DNA of 64,000 nt from Protopterus annectens (taxonomy: Eukaryota; Chordata; Ceratodontiformes; Protopteridae): the NCBI RefSeq assembly GCF_019279795.1, contig NC_056743.1, positions 870,533,364 to 870,597,363 of the forward strand. Direction: 5' to 3'. How positions within the stretch are numbered: position 1 is the stretch's first letter; each line of letters starts with the position of its first letter. Position numbers and translations under genes: made by a program. This document shows positions 47,425 to 59,646 of the stretch, piece after piece. The notes beneath the pieces are model-generated. The model did not search any database. It had not been told where the DNA came from and saw nothing but the letters and a program-made list of their open reading frames with translations.

Positions 47425-49145
47425 TAGCTGAGACACTCTGCTTTTAACCTAGTAACACTGTTTTTCCTACACTAAGTATGCACAGCAGAACTGTTTGTTT
47501 CCAAGTTAGAAGTATGAACAAGCTATTCAGATGGCAGCTGCTTTTATGAATTCAGGGTGTAGCAGTCAGGAGCTAGTGGTAGTTTTTAGTTTCTTTAGTT
47601 ATGTCTGTGTGTTGTGTAGCTACAGGTTTACAGCTTTTCTCTAGAAAAAAACAAGTCCTTTTTGTAAATGAGTTCTCAGTATAGCAAGCAACATGCCTCA
47701 TTTATGATGCATATGTCCCCCTACCACCAGACTAAAACTATATTTCTTTTCTGAAATAAAACTATTGTTATAGTGAGACCACAATGCTTAGTTTAGGCTC
47801 ATATGAATAGGATATCTAACTTCAGCTACTATAGCAATCAATGATTCCTTCATGTAAAATCAAGTGAGTCCTGCTGATTTTGTTGATGTGTTAAGTACTA
47901 GCAGTCCTTGTTACAGCATCTTTAATTGATGGCAGGTGTGTACCCAAGAAGACTGAATGTTGTAATTAAATCAGAAGGTGGTTCCACAAAGTATTAGTTT
48001 TGGGTGTGCACACATATGCAATCAGTTTATTGGAATATATTTTTTTATTTTTTATATTTTTTCCCCAAACAGATTTGTTTGTTTTTCAATTGAATAGGTC
48101 ACATTAAAGGTGGGAAATATTTTGAAATGATTTACTGTGGCCACATTTTTTTTATATCACAAAAACCTAGCACTGTACCAGCGATGTGTTCACTTTTTAT
48201 ATCCACGGTATATATATCAGCTGAAAACACATACTTTGTGTCCAGCTTCCTTTGACAATTTCTTTTTTAATGTCTGGAAAAGAGCCATTTGGATAAATAT
48301 AGAAAAGACCATTTTATCAGCGCATTTAAATGTATCTGAAAAGTACCACACTTAAAACATTTAAACTTTTATGTACAGAATTAGGGACAGAGCAAACACA
48401 GAATTGGGGGAAAAGCCCCAAATCAGGAAAATATATTTACTTATATTTTCTTAAAATAAATTCTGCCTAATGAAACATAAAGCCAAAGTTCTTAACACAT
48501 AGTATAGCACACAACTCCTAAGAGGAAGACAGGGAAGAATAAAGAGGACGCTGAGTGAATAATTAACTATATACTGCAATTGTTTAATACAGCCCAATGA
48601 ATCATGCTAGCGTCAGGCTATATCTGCCAAACCAATGCTGGGATTATTTAGTTAAACATTAATTTGGGCCTTTTTCAGGGAAGACCTACTTTTATCTCTT
48701 GTGTACTCTGCATCCTTTCTGTAAGATTATACACAGTGTTAAGAGCTGGATAAATAGGTAATTACCCTTATTTGATGCTGGAAGATCAAAAGGCTGTGGG
48801 TTCTATTCCCACCCCAATATAGCAGCCCAACTAAATGGCATTTTAAGTCATCAAATGATTTCAGACTCTTGAACAAAAGTTGGAGACGAATGTCTAAGAT
48901 GACGAATACCTTGCTGATCCCAGCAGGAAGACAGGACTGATTATAAAAGATTTATGACAGGGCAGGGTATACACCTACTCCGAAGATTAATGTTCCATGT
49001 TTTTTTTAGTGTACTTTGGTGTGATCATATTTACTGTACCTTCCTAAATAACAGCAGCAGTAAGCAGTCATGACACATTTATTTAAAACAGCTGTTGATG
49101 TGCTTTTTCTTAAAGGGCCTGAATGTGTTTAAAACCATAAAAAGC
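47425..49145. other. No gene recognised
   Basis: AT-rich sequence. A box-B-like word GGTTCTATTCCC near 48808 may mark another tRNA-derived SINE, but no box A or boundaries are clear. The frame at 48137-48355 is unsupported. Confidence 0.35.
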
Positions 49146-49162
49146 GGGATTAGTGTGTCTAT

Positions 49163-49406
49163 GTTGTTGTTGTTGTATCTTTCGGCTTTTCCCGGTTAGG
49201 GGTCGTCGCAGCGGAACTCCGGTCTGCTAATAATTGTCAGTAGATTTTTTTTTACGTACCGAGTTGCCAGCTCTGACGCACAACCTTCAACGAAGGTATG
49301 CCCATTCATGCATGTCTCCACACAGAAGACGCTTTAGCTGAGACTCGAACAGGACAACGTCTTACTGTGAGGCAACAACGCTACTGCAGCATCACCACCA
49401 CAGTTA
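49163..49406 (-). mobile_element. tRNA-derived SINE with RTE-like tail and perfect target duplication
   Basis: A 244-bp insertion is flanked by identical 17-bp direct repeats GGGATTAGTGTGTCTAT (49146-49162 and 49407-49423). Read on the minus strand it starts with a tRNA-like head: box A region GATGCTGCAGTAGCG and box B TGTTCGAGTCT. It ends with GCGACGACCCCTAACCGGGA and AAGCCGAAAGA, then a (ACA)n tail. The last block matches the 3' end of the RTE LINE fragment at 56365-56390, so it was probably mobilised by an RTE element. Confidence 0.85.
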
Positions 49407-49423
49407 GGGATTAGTGTGTCTAT

Positions 49424-51283
49424 ATTTAAATGAAATAAACTTGTATTAGTAATGTTTATATTTTTCTTATTTGTTGTACTCTTACCATCTCTCTCAGAAC
49501 AAGAGGTCTAAGTGTAGTAGTATTTCAGGGGGTGTCATTAGCACGACCACTGCAGTTCCATTTTTTTGGCAGTATTGTCTGTGGGCACCTAAAATTATAA
49601 GAAAATGAAAAACATAAGATTAACATTTTAAGCTAGGGTAGAATGCTTGGGTTTACATTACAATAATCTAAAAATAAATTAGCAGGCAGTGTACCAGACA
49701 CATACATTGTGTTAAATCAGTAAATTACATAATTGCTTAAAATATTTTGCGCATAGAAATAAGGAAATGACTGCATTTGAGTGCTTGGCTGTGACAATGG
49801 TTACAGTATGATGGTATTTTGTATGTGTGTTGGGGCATTTTGTATTATTTGTGTGCCAGAAATAGGTCTCTGAAATAATAGCCTGTGGTTTACATCCACA
49901 GAAATCAGTCACATGTCTCTCTCTCTCTCGGGAGTATACTCACCTTCATGACAGTGTCTTTAACCTGACAAGATCAAGTTGTATACTGTGGTTGGGGCTG
50001 TGTGTGACTGAACAAATGTCCCTGATGCTTACTGTTTTAAGTCTAGCTTTACAAAAGTATGTCTGTACTTTAAGATGAATGTACAATTAGCAAGCTTGAG
50101 TAGTTCATGTATGTTTCATATCTGTTCATTCTCTATACTGAATGTTTATTTAATATGTTGAGCTTTTCTGCCTGGACATTGTTAACAATGACAAGGGATT
50201 TTTGTTTTATAAAACAGTGTTGCATTGTGGAAACTCAAGTAAATAAAAGTAAAATGTATGAAATGTACAGCTTGTAAGTATGCAATAAAGCTGTTACTGT
50301 TATTTGTACTTTAATCCTGACAGGTAAAAAGCAGCTACTTTACTTAGGTAATGGGGAGTGTTTGTGAATTCACTTGAGGTGACTGGCCTTGTTTACTGTC
50401 TAAATTATGGAAGATAACTGTATTTGGGTGAAGTCGGCTGCTTTGCTGATTTAAGTGGGGGGGGGGTGGCTATTTGAAAATGAAATGATTGGTCCCACTA
50501 CTAACTGTTAAGACTTGTAGCTGGATGGAGTGAGATGGATTGAGTACAACTGCTGACCTCTGGATAATGTTTATGTAAAAGATGCAGTTACATTACTGTT
50601 TTGCTTTCTGATTTCATAGGTTCAAGCCAGGTACTTCTGGTAGCCTATTGGAATGGGGGACTATCATGTCAGTGTGAGAATGAAATAACTGGCCTTTTAC
50701 TGTTGTAATTCTGGCTTTGCAAAACTAATGTGCCTGAGGGAGTAAGCAATATACATACAGGCTGTGACTACTGTCTTTATGCAGAACATGTATTTTGATG
50801 CTGGAAGGATCAAAGCAGAAACTGTAGTGGTGGTCAATGAAATGACTGCCCCTATTTTATTTGTAGTCCCGCAAAGCCAGAATTAAGACAGAATGCAAGC
50901 TGTGACAGTGTGTGCATCACAAATGCATTATTATAGTCTTTTAAATCCTAGCAGGGCCAAGCCAGATAGTTGGTAGGTCATGGCTGTGGCAGACTGTCAA
51001 TGAAATGAGTGCTGTTTCTGAAAATGTACTTTAACATGTATACAACAGTGGCACTTAAATAATTTCTGCAATATCTTCATTTCAGAGTTACAACAACTAC
51101 GATAACCAGAATGAGAAGCAGAGGGTTACAGTGGCCTATCTGAAATTTATTAATTTTAAAGACTTAACTCTGAATGAAAAGTTAAGAATCAAGAGGATTG
51201 GAAGACCCACACCTGATCTGAAGATGGAGTCTCCAGGTACAAGTAGGTCAAGAGCATACACATACAGCTTCAACAGGTCAGTG
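49424..51283. other. No gene established
   Basis: AT-rich sequence. Near 51084 a polypyrimidine tract ending TTCATTTCAG precedes a short open stretch that reads SYNNYDNQNEKQ, which could be a small exon of a host gene. I could not support a donor site or a gene identity. Confidence 0.3.
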
Positions 51284-51790
51284 TACAGACCTCCCAACCG
51301 TCCCGAATTACTCGTTTTTTACCGAGTTTTGGGGTCCAAATGAAGGGGTGTCACGATTCCCGAGTGGCACCCCTTCATTTCCGATTTTTTTCTTTTTGTT
51401 TTCTAATTTTTTTTAAATATCCCGCTGTCGGAGCTGACATCATCGCATGCGCAATGATGTCAGCGCCGTCAGGCTACCAGCCAGTCGGAATTGAGCTCAA
51501 GGAGCTCGCATCATCATTTCCGGCTGGCTGGCCATTCACATCATTTTTCCGGCGGTTAAGCTAACGGCGGGCTTAATGGCAGCAGCATGGGGAACAGGCC
51601 ACGGAGCGGAAGTCGGGACTAATGAGCTGGAATTAATGGCGGAAGCGGGACTAATGGTAGCAGCGAGCTCACGGAGCGGGACTAATGGCAGCAGCATGGG
51701 GAACAGACAGAGTAGAGAGCCGGGATTAGTGGCAGCAGCAACATGAGGAAAGTAGCAGAATGGGAGCCGGGCCGGGTAAGGTTACCAGAC
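51284..51790. other. CpG-rich structured block
   Basis: The sharpest CpG-rich stretch in the window. It has a hairpin at 51338-51380 (13-bp arms, AAATGAAGGGGTG), another at 51433-51464 (11-bp arms around CGCATGCGC) and imperfect repeats of GGGACTAATGGCAGCAGCAT between 51570 and 51730. It begins CAGACCTCCCAACCGTCCCG, a phrase common at the ends of non-autonomous elements. It may be a recently inserted short element or a CpG island; termini are not defined. Confidence 0.4.
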
Positions 51791-53747
51791 AGAGTGTGAG
51801 TTTGTGTGTTCCTTTTGAAATTGTAAGCACTCCAGATGGGGAAAAGGATCTTAAAACAGTGAGAGAATGAAAGTTCAAATGATTAAAATTTATACGAAGT
51901 CTGAAGTTGCAGTACCCAGGAATATTTCACTTGCTCTGAGGTAGTGATCCTGGAATTAATATATACGCTTTAAAGGCATTACACCATATTTGAAAATTTG
52001 ACGTAATTGCTTGCATTCACACTTTTTTTTTTTTGTCTATGTGGGACACATAATTACAAGTCGCATACCTCACATGGAGGAACCTTTTAATGTGCATTAT
52101 CACAACTGTTTTTTTTTTCTCTTTGAGTAGTGTGCTTGTATTTTATGGTAAAATTGTGGCTGGTCTTTCTTAGAGCAGACTTTAGATATTGCTGAAGGAA
52201 GATCTTCTCGGCATCACATAATTTAAATTTTGTTTACTAATAAAAACAGTGTGAGCCAAGGCTTAAAAAGGCACAGTTTCACCAATTTTAATGTGAGTAG
52301 TTGTTGGTTCTGATTGTCTGCCCCAATACTTCATGAATAAGAGCTTATAAACTCATATTCTTTATAAAAAGAAAACAAGGGCTGCCTGAAAGCATTATTG
52401 CTATTCAGCTGGAGCTGATATCAGGCAAATTTCCACGATAATGAGATTAAGTAAATTAAGCAGTGTGTTTGTTCACCTCTGCTCTTTTCTCAGGTTAGCA
52501 ACGGGTAGAAGGTATTCAAAAGAAGAATAGCGTTGATTAAATTAATGAGCAAACATTCCAGGAGTAACTAAAAAGTGATTAAATCAGAGAGAATCTTATG
52601 TTCAGTTAACAATAGTAGTTCTTCTGCAACTCCTCACATAGATAGTTATGTTTAATTGACTATAGTAGTTCATCTACACCCCCACACATAGATAGTCATA
52701 CGTTTGGTTAACTAAAGTATTTCATCTGCACTTCCTGCATAGGTAATTTTTTGTTCGACTAACTATAGTTCTTCTGAACCCCCCCCCCGCCCCACACATG
52801 TTTCTTTCAGCAAGTATTTTGAAAAATTTTTTACAGCATCTGGTACTTGAGGTCACTTAGATTCGTCTTTTATACTGAAAACCATTTTACTATATTTTAA
52901 ATAGTTATGCATATTGAATGTGAATACCTTACCTCTAGCATGTTAGATCCCTGAAAGATCAAATAATAACTTCATATTTGAGAGAGCTTTCTATCTTTTA
53001 AATATTATGAAGGCTGTATGACACCGCTGTTAGGATACACTTTGTGGCATGGCTGTCTAAATCCTGATACAGTTGTCATCTCAGAGATGATTATGTATGT
53101 AAGTGACAAGAGTCCATGTGACTACCAGGCTGCAGAACTAGTTTGGAGAAGAGGATGATGGAATATGGTTTACATATGTTGTCTGCAGTTTCTAAGATGC
53201 CATCATCACATTATCTGAACGATTCTAAATAATTATGTTTTGCTACTATGCATGTATGTTTGTGTATTCTACTACATGCGGTTTGTTACAATGCTTTGTA
53301 CTCTTACAGCAGATGTCTGACATCTATTGACTTACTTGGAGATATTCAACCAAGGCCTACTATGAAAGTGGGTTTCAGCTCAGTAGGACTATCCTAGTCA
53401 ACAAATATATATAATGTTAAGTAGGCAGATATATAGATAGATCAATAAATGTAGTCATTGTGGATCCTATTGTATGATACACTGTGGGTTTCAATGCAGT
53501 TTCAATCAACGTGAGTTTCAAGGGCAAAGTTTAATGTCAAGCCTATTTTCATTGTGAGACAGTATTGCTTTGTTTACCAGATGATGTCTTTTAGTGTTTC
53601 TGCATTGTTGTGCTGTAAAATGTAAAAATAAAATTCAAATCATTGTAGAAGTAAAGCAGTATGCATAAATAAGTAGTGTTTATGGTAAATGGGGCAAAAT
53701 AGCCAGGTAACAGGACACTGGAATGGCTGCAGGGAGACTCTGGTGCC
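51791..53747. other. No gene recognised
   Basis: AT-rich. 52600-52800 contains four loose repeats of TTAACTATAGTAGTTC-like words spaced about 60 bp apart, ending in a C-run near 52783. Nothing coding. Confidence 0.35.
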
Positions 53748-55825
53748 ATGTTTTGGTTGTCTGTTCTTCAATTTGTGCTTGAAAGTTGGTATCCCACAAT
53801 TCCATTGGAGTGGGTGGGGTTACATAATTATGTATGCAAATTAGATGTTAATCAGCGTACAGATTTGTACCTATTTTTCATGGGCCTTGTCCAGATTTTT
53901 GATGTTTCCAGGTTGAGAGGTATGTCAGTGTATGACAAACACACCTGGATCTGTGGTTGTGAGGAAACAAACAGCTTGTACTGCTTCCCATGTTTGTTGT
54001 TTGGTGGAGAGGATGCCTGGACATCAAAGGGTATGAATGACCTGAAGAGAATGGAAGAAAAGTCCAGAAAGCATGAACAGTCTGCTAAACATTTTGACAA
54101 CCAAATGAGTCTAGCAGTGTTGGGAACTGTGGATATCAGGTCTCAGTTAAGTAGTGGATACCAGTTATCAGTAGAAAGACACAACAAGAAAGTGGAAGGA
54201 AACTGTCGTGTTCTATCACTTATAATAGACTGCATCAAGCTGTGTGCTGAAGAAGAAGTTGCTTTAAGAGGCCATGATGAGTCTGAAGAGTTATTGAGTG
54301 CAGGAATGTTCCGGAAACTGGTAGACTTCAGCTGCAGGTTTGATCAGAAGTTGGCTGAACACTTAACGACTTTAACTGTTTTTAAAGAAATATCAAAAAC
54401 TGTTCAAAATGAACTCCTGGACTGCATGCTAACAATATGCAGAGAAGAAATAAAAAGAGATTTCTACTGCAAAATTTGCAGCAGTAATTGCAGATGAAAC
54501 CACTGATTTTGCTGGGCTATGGCAAGCTGCTGTTGTGTTCCGTTACGTCATCAATGGACAGGTGTGGAACGTTTTTGGGGATACTTTACACCACCTGGAC
54601 AGACAACAGGACATATTGCTGGTGTGATAAAACAACAGTTGAAGGAAGTAGTGGGAGACCAGCATGAAAAAGTGATTGCTCAGAGTTATGATGGTGCATC
54701 TGTTATGAGTGGTGTTCAGCATGGGGTCCAGGCCATCATAAGAGGAGAGTTTAAATATGCCTACTATGTACACTGCTATGCCCACCAACTTAATCTGGTA
54801 ATGCAAAGAGCCACACAACAAAATACTGAAGCATGGACAGCCTTTTTCAGTCGTTCAGTTCAAAGACAAGCTGCTCTGGATAGTATAGTATCACAACGCA
54901 TGCCAAGAGTGTCAGGAACACGGTGGAATTTTAACATCCGTACTGTAAATGCAGTGTACGAGAACTTGGAGTCACTGTCAGAGTGCTTTCTTTATTTGTA
55001 CAAGTGTCCTACATCTGCTGCAGCAACTGTACAGGAAGCAAATGGGCTACTGCGAACAGCTGAAGATGATGAATTTAAAATTTGGCTTACTGTTTTCCAG
55101 CATATAATTCCCCATGTTGACATTCTGTACAGGCAACTTCAGTGTCGTACCACAGATGCAACCACTGTTGAAAAGGATGTGCATACATTTTTGATGAAAT
55201 TGACGGTGTCAGATCGGATATCGACAGTATTTCAGAACAGTATCTACAGACAGAGAACATCCTGTCAAGACGTAGACGAGGGCCATCAGCTTTCCGACCA
55301 CTGCATGAGGCATTGTTAATTGCTGCAAAGGAAGTGTGTGATGTCATAAAGTTCCAGGCAACATCACGATTTCAACAAACTGGCCATCTTCAAGCTTCTC
55401 AGTTACTTCTGCCTGAAAAGTTTTCAACATACATAAGAGAGTTTCCAGAATATATATTCACAGCAACAATAGACAACTATCCATTCATGTTGAGGGGACA
55501 ACTTAGAACAGAACTTGGTGTGATGTATCAATGTGAAGACTTTACAGCAACTGGCAGTGCAGTCCAGATGTTAAAATTCTTGGTGGACAACTCCTTATCC
55601 TGTGTGTTTTCACAGATTTACAATGTGTTGTTAATTATAGCCACCACACCAATGGCAACTGCTGAGGCAGAAAGGTGTTTCTCAACATTGAAAAGAATTA
55701 AAACATTTCTTCGTAGTACAATGGGGCAAGAAAGACTGACTGCATTGGCTATGATTTCCATAGGAAAGGAGTTAACGCGGAGTATAACTAACTTCAACCA
55801 AAGAGTTATTGATTTGTTTGCATAA
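53748..55825 (+). pseudogene. hAT-superfamily transposase (ZMYM1/TTF-finger type), frameshifted
   Basis: Three frames in series give a near-complete hAT transposase. 53748-54497 contains the TTF-type zinc region (HTWICGCEETNSLYCFPCLL, then KHEQSAKHF). Just past its end another frame reads AAVIADETTDFAGLWQAAVV (the DETTD catalytic box, about 54480-54540). 54519-55319 has RFWGYFTPPGQTTGHIAGVI, QSYDGASVMSG, YVHCYAHQLNLVMQ and RVSGTRWNF. 55313-55825 ends with the dimerisation block TTPMATAEAERCFSTLKRIK and RSTMGQERLTALAMI. Frame changes fall near 54465, 54570 and 55195. The enzyme would cut and paste DNA with 8-bp target duplications. The order of blocks and intronless form indicate a transposon copy rather than a domesticated host gene; terminal inverted repeats were not found. 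Confidence 0.82.
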
Positions 55826-55904
55826 AATAAAGACAGACGAATGGACTTTATCTATAAGTAACAGAGGAACACAAGAGGCACTTGTACTATACTACAAGCA
55901 CTTA

Positions 55905-56395
55905 TGTAACCCAGCCACTGGGGATGCACAAGCCAATGCATTTCTTCGTGCCGGTCCCAAGCCAGGATAAATGGGGAGGATTACGTCAGGAAGGGCATCC
56001 AATATAACCTCTGCCAAATGACATATGTGGGACAATACAGATTTCCATACTGGATTGGTCGAGGCCTGGGTTAACAATGACCACCACCAGTACTGTTAGC
56101 CAACAGGAAGCTGGCGGAAATTGGGCTACTGTTGGCTGTTGGAGAAGAGGGAGAAAGCATGCCCAAAGGCGAGAGTGTGTTGATTTGGACATGTGATGAG
56201 TAGGGATGCTGGGTACATTGGGAAAGGATGCTAAGGATGGCGCTGCCAGGGAATAAAAGAGGAAGGCCTCATAAGGTTAGGTTTATGGATGTGGTAGAGG
56301 AAGTGATGTGGTGACAGAGCAAGATGCAGAGGACAGGAAGAAATGGAAACAGATCTGATGTGGCAACCCCTAATGGGAACAACTGAAAGAGACTA
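55905..56395 (+). mobile_element. RTE-type LINE 3' end
   Basis: A plus-strand fragment reads, in mixed frames, CGTGCCGGTCCCAAGCCAGG vicinity, then RMLRMALPGNKRGRPHK, FMDVVEEVMW and QRTGRNGNRSDVATPNGNN. This matches the C-terminus and end of fish-type RTE LINEs (GRRxRGRPxxRWMD, DRxxWRxxIxxxDP). The final TGTGGCAACCCCTAATGGGA and ACAACTGAAAGA parallel the tail of the SINE at 49163-49406. It is 5'-truncated and lies 80 bp after the hAT frame. Confidence 0.65.
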
Positions 56396-56605
56396 CAAGC
56401 ACTTATTTGGAACCAGGTGTGGTCACGTGAATAGTATTTGCTTGTGAAACTTTAAACTGCCCCTTTTGAGCCTCCATGAAAAAGGGGGAAAAAAGAAACC
56501 CAGTATGACCTGATGTGTTCCAGACCACAGCTTCTCCTCAGGTGCAGAAACAGAGTACGAAGTACTGTTTGCAGCATACAGCAGAGGTAAGTGTTCAAAG
56601 CAATC

Positions 56606-56608
<3 letters not shown>

Positions 56609-56686
<78 letters not shown>

Positions 56687-56695
56687 ATGTATATA

Positions 56696-56750
<55 letters not shown>
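56609..56750. repeat. Compound (GT)n / (AT)n microsatellite
   Basis: A GT run (56609-56664) is followed by mixed GT/AT words and a pure AT run (56701-56750). It abuts the 5' side of the next CR1 copy. Confidence 0.95.
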
Positions 56751-56753
<3 letters not shown>

Positions 56754-56897
56754 ACAATGTGTGCTGTGTAGACTATTCAGCATGCGCCATAGTGACTGAG
56801 CATTTATTTCATCAACTACCCAAACATAGACTGGGAGCATTACTCTAGCTCCAACACCCTAGCCCAAAGGTTCCTAGAATTTATAAACTCAAATGCT

Positions 56898-57665
56898 ATG
56901 GAACAACTTGTTACCACTCCCACAAGAGGGAAAAACATACTGGACCTGATCATCACCAACATGGGGACTCTATGCTCCAGACCAGAAGAGTATCCCTCAC
57001 TGGTAAGATCAGACCATAAACTAATCTCACTGGATATTCACATCCCGATCCCACCCCCTGCCCAGAAAACCACAGTGAAAAACTTCTCTAAAGCAAATTT
57101 CACACTCCTCAAAACTGAGGTGGAATCCTTCAAAGCCCCAGGGCCTGTTGAAAATACGGCCCAGACCGCAGAATCCTTTATAAACGCATTCTATGAACAC
57201 CTTCAGGAATGCATGGATCATGTGATCCCAAATAAAACCAAGACCCAATCCTCCAAAGGCAGACGTCCTGTCTGGTGGACCCCAGCCATAAACAAACTAT
57301 ACAATAGAAGGAAGAAGCTACTAAATGATAGAGCAAAATCCCAAAAAGGGAAGGCATCACTGATCAGTATTAGCAAAAAACTATGGGCACACATAAAATT
57401 GTCTAAGGCCAGCTTCGAGAGAAAAATTGCACAGGACACTAAGGATAATCACAAGGCTTTCTTTAGTTATGTTAGGAACCTGGGTGGTAATTCCCAGATA
57501 TGCTCAGAATTAGTCCAAAATGACAAAAAATACACCGAACCCACAGACATTGCCAACATCCTAGCTGACAGATTCAGTGCAAACTTCTCCCCCCCTCCCC
57601 ACCAAAAGGGCAAATATCTATCCCAGCAGAGTGCTGCCCCCCTGACATCTCAGATGCTCAGGTAA
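56898..57665 (+). pseudogene. CR1 ORF2 endonuclease end and linker
   Basis: The 255-codon frame has MEQLVTTPTRGKNILDLIIT, VRSDHKLISLDIHIP, the basic linker KGRRPVWWTPAINKLYNRRK, and KDNHKAFFSYVRNLGG. A frame change near 57605 separates it from the RT frame; the homologous stretch in the 44.5-kb copy is continuous. The 3' part after 57605 is out of frame. Confidence 0.85.
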
Positions 57666-57700
57666 GAGCCGCCCTCTCCAAAGCAAAAAACACAGCATCA

Positions 57701-58525
57701 ATGGGACCAGACAGTGTCTCAGGTTGCGTCCTACATGAACTCCAAGAAGAGCTAAACCCAAACATAAAACTACTGTTCACTCTCAGCCTTACTACAGGAT
57801 ATGTGCCCAAAGAGTGGCGTACAGCAACAGTGGTCCCTCTCCATAAAGGTGGTGCCTCAACGGATCCTGGAAACTATCGCCCCATAAGCCTGACTAGCTT
57901 GGTCTGCAAAGCTATGGAAAGGATCATCATGGACCTCATAAATAAAGATATTGGGGACCTACAAACACTGGATCCTACCCAGTTCAGCTTTGTTAAGGGC
58001 AGATCCAGCCCCTTAAACCTGGTTGATTTCTTTGAAACAGTCACCAAGGCCATTGACGAGGGGAAGGTGGTCCACACAGCCTACCTGGACCTCGCAAAAG
58101 CCTTCGATACAATACCCCACTCAGGCATTATAGATAAGCTCACCAGCTTAAATATAAACCCCTATGTCACTAGATGGATTGCAAATTGGCTCAAGGACAG
58201 AACCCACATGGTTAGAATTGCTGGAGCCATGTCAGACTCCAAACCAGTTACAAGTGGTGTCCCACAAGGCTCAGTCCTGGGACCTCTCTTGTTCGGTATA
58301 TATTTCTCGGAGGTACAGGCCAACACGGAAGGACTGTGGCTGACCAAGTTCGCAGATGACTGCAAACTGGGCGCCATAATCGACTCTCCAGCCGACACAA
58401 GCATCCTCCAAAAGGGCCTCATAGAAACAGACAACTGGTGCCAGAGCCATGGCCTCAAGCTAAATGCCAAAAGTGTACAGTCATCTCCTTTGGCAAAAAC
58501 AAAGTGCCCACAAATTACCACATAG
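57701..58525 (+). pseudogene. CR1 ORF2 reverse transcriptase
   Basis: The 274-codon frame carries the full palm: TGYVPKEWRTATVVPLHKGG, GNYRPISLTSLVCKAMERII, YLDLAKAFDTIPHSGIID, GVPQGSVLGPLLFGIYFSEV and LTKFADDCKLGAIIDSPAD (FADD at 58349-58360). A one-base loss in an A-run near 58468 shifts the frame after LKLNAK, and the sequence resumes in another frame (58438-58638, GGNPLSTEEVIRDLGTQVDS). The catalytic residues are intact. Confidence 0.88.
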
Positions 58526-58981
58526 GTGGTAATCCATTAAGCACGGAAGAAGTAATTAGGGACCTGGGGACCCAAGTTGATAGCAATCTCTCATTTGACA
58601 ACCACGTGGCTAAAGTGGTTAGAAAACATTTTATATAGCCCACCTAATCATGAAGGGATTCACATCTAGATCAGGGGACATCATCGCCTCTTTACTCATC
58701 CCTCATCAGGCCCATAATTGAGTACAATGCCCCTTTGGGATGTACCTTACCAGACACCTGCAGCAACTGGAAAGACCCCAAAAGTACCTCACCAAGAGGA
58801 TCAAAGGGCTCAAACAGATGCCATATGCTGCCCGGTTAAAGAAACTCCACTCTACTCAGTGGCATACCGCCTGTTCAGAGGCGATCTGTGCCTGACGTAT
58901 AAAGCCATGTCCAACCCGGAATTAATGGACATGCTGCACCTCAGAAAATCCAAATCCCATTGAGCTACGCACTCGAGAGAC

Positions 58982-59194
58982 TTGAACCTCAGCACTGAAA
59001 TAAATAAGACATGCTGGAGGGACAGATTCATAACCCAGAGGCTCCCTTCACTCTGGAATAAAATCCCAGTCCAGGTTAGGCAGAGTCCCTCATTGACTCT
59101 CTTCAAGAGGAATCTTGATGAGTGGATGGGAGATTGTAGGTTTACCCCGGGTATCACTTCTGTGTCACTGTTAGACAGAGGCACAGTATACTAA
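58982..59194 (+). pseudogene. CR1 ORF2 C-terminus
   Basis: The 70-codon frame with CWRDRFITQRLPSLWNKIPV and LDEWMGDCRFTPGITSVSLL corresponds to the C-terminus of the copy ending at 46119. Upstream frame 58718-58963 (RLFRGDLCLTYKAMSNPELM) is the preceding piece, separated by a stop near 58962 and small indels. Confidence 0.85.
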
Positions 59195-59327
59195 CCTCGA
59201 AAAAGGGCATAGCAAAATAAATTTAAAATGGGTGGCGAAAGCCAAACACATTCTGGCTAGGCTTATAAATTCCCTAGGGCAGATAGCCTAGTATGAACCT
59301 ATGAACCTATGAACCTATGAACCTATG

Positions 59328-59638
59328 TAAATAAGTAAGCATGTCCAGCACTGATCCCACGGCACCATAGCTCCACCCCTTTTTAGTTGGCCACACCCTT
59401 CCTGTTGGCCCTACCCATTCAGCTGTCTCCTGCAGCCCCCCTTTGATTTGAAGTCACTAGCCACCACTGGTAGTGTCTGCATTACGTTGTGTGGTGTGGA
59501 TGTTTAAGATGCAGAATTTATCAAATACAAAACTGATCAATGCATATCAATAAAGTTCTGTGTGTTTTTGTTTTATATATCTTTAGTTCACACACAGTTC
59601 AAAGATTTTGACATTCTAAATTGGAAAGAAAGGTGCAA
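59328..59638. other. No feature recognised
   Basis: Begins with C-rich sequence (59340-59470) and becomes AT-rich. No motif or boundary. Confidence 0.3.
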
Positions 59639-59646
59639 TCATAATC

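Larger units (their letters stand above)
56812..59327 (+). mobile_element. CR1-type LINE, 5'-truncated copy (plus strand)
   Basis: Starts inside the endonuclease at NYPNIDWEHYSSSN (about 56812) and runs to a 3' end with four TATGAACC units (59292-59323, then TATG). Readable frames: 56898-57665 (endonuclease end and linker), 57701-58525 (RT) and 58982-59194 (C-terminus). It closely parallels the copy at 43.7-46.2 kb. Confidence 0.9.

Noticed and set aside
51131-51343. 70-codon frame running into the CpG-rich block
   Set aside because: It crosses the boundary of a likely inserted element and lacks a domain; only its upstream part is kept as a weak exon candidate.
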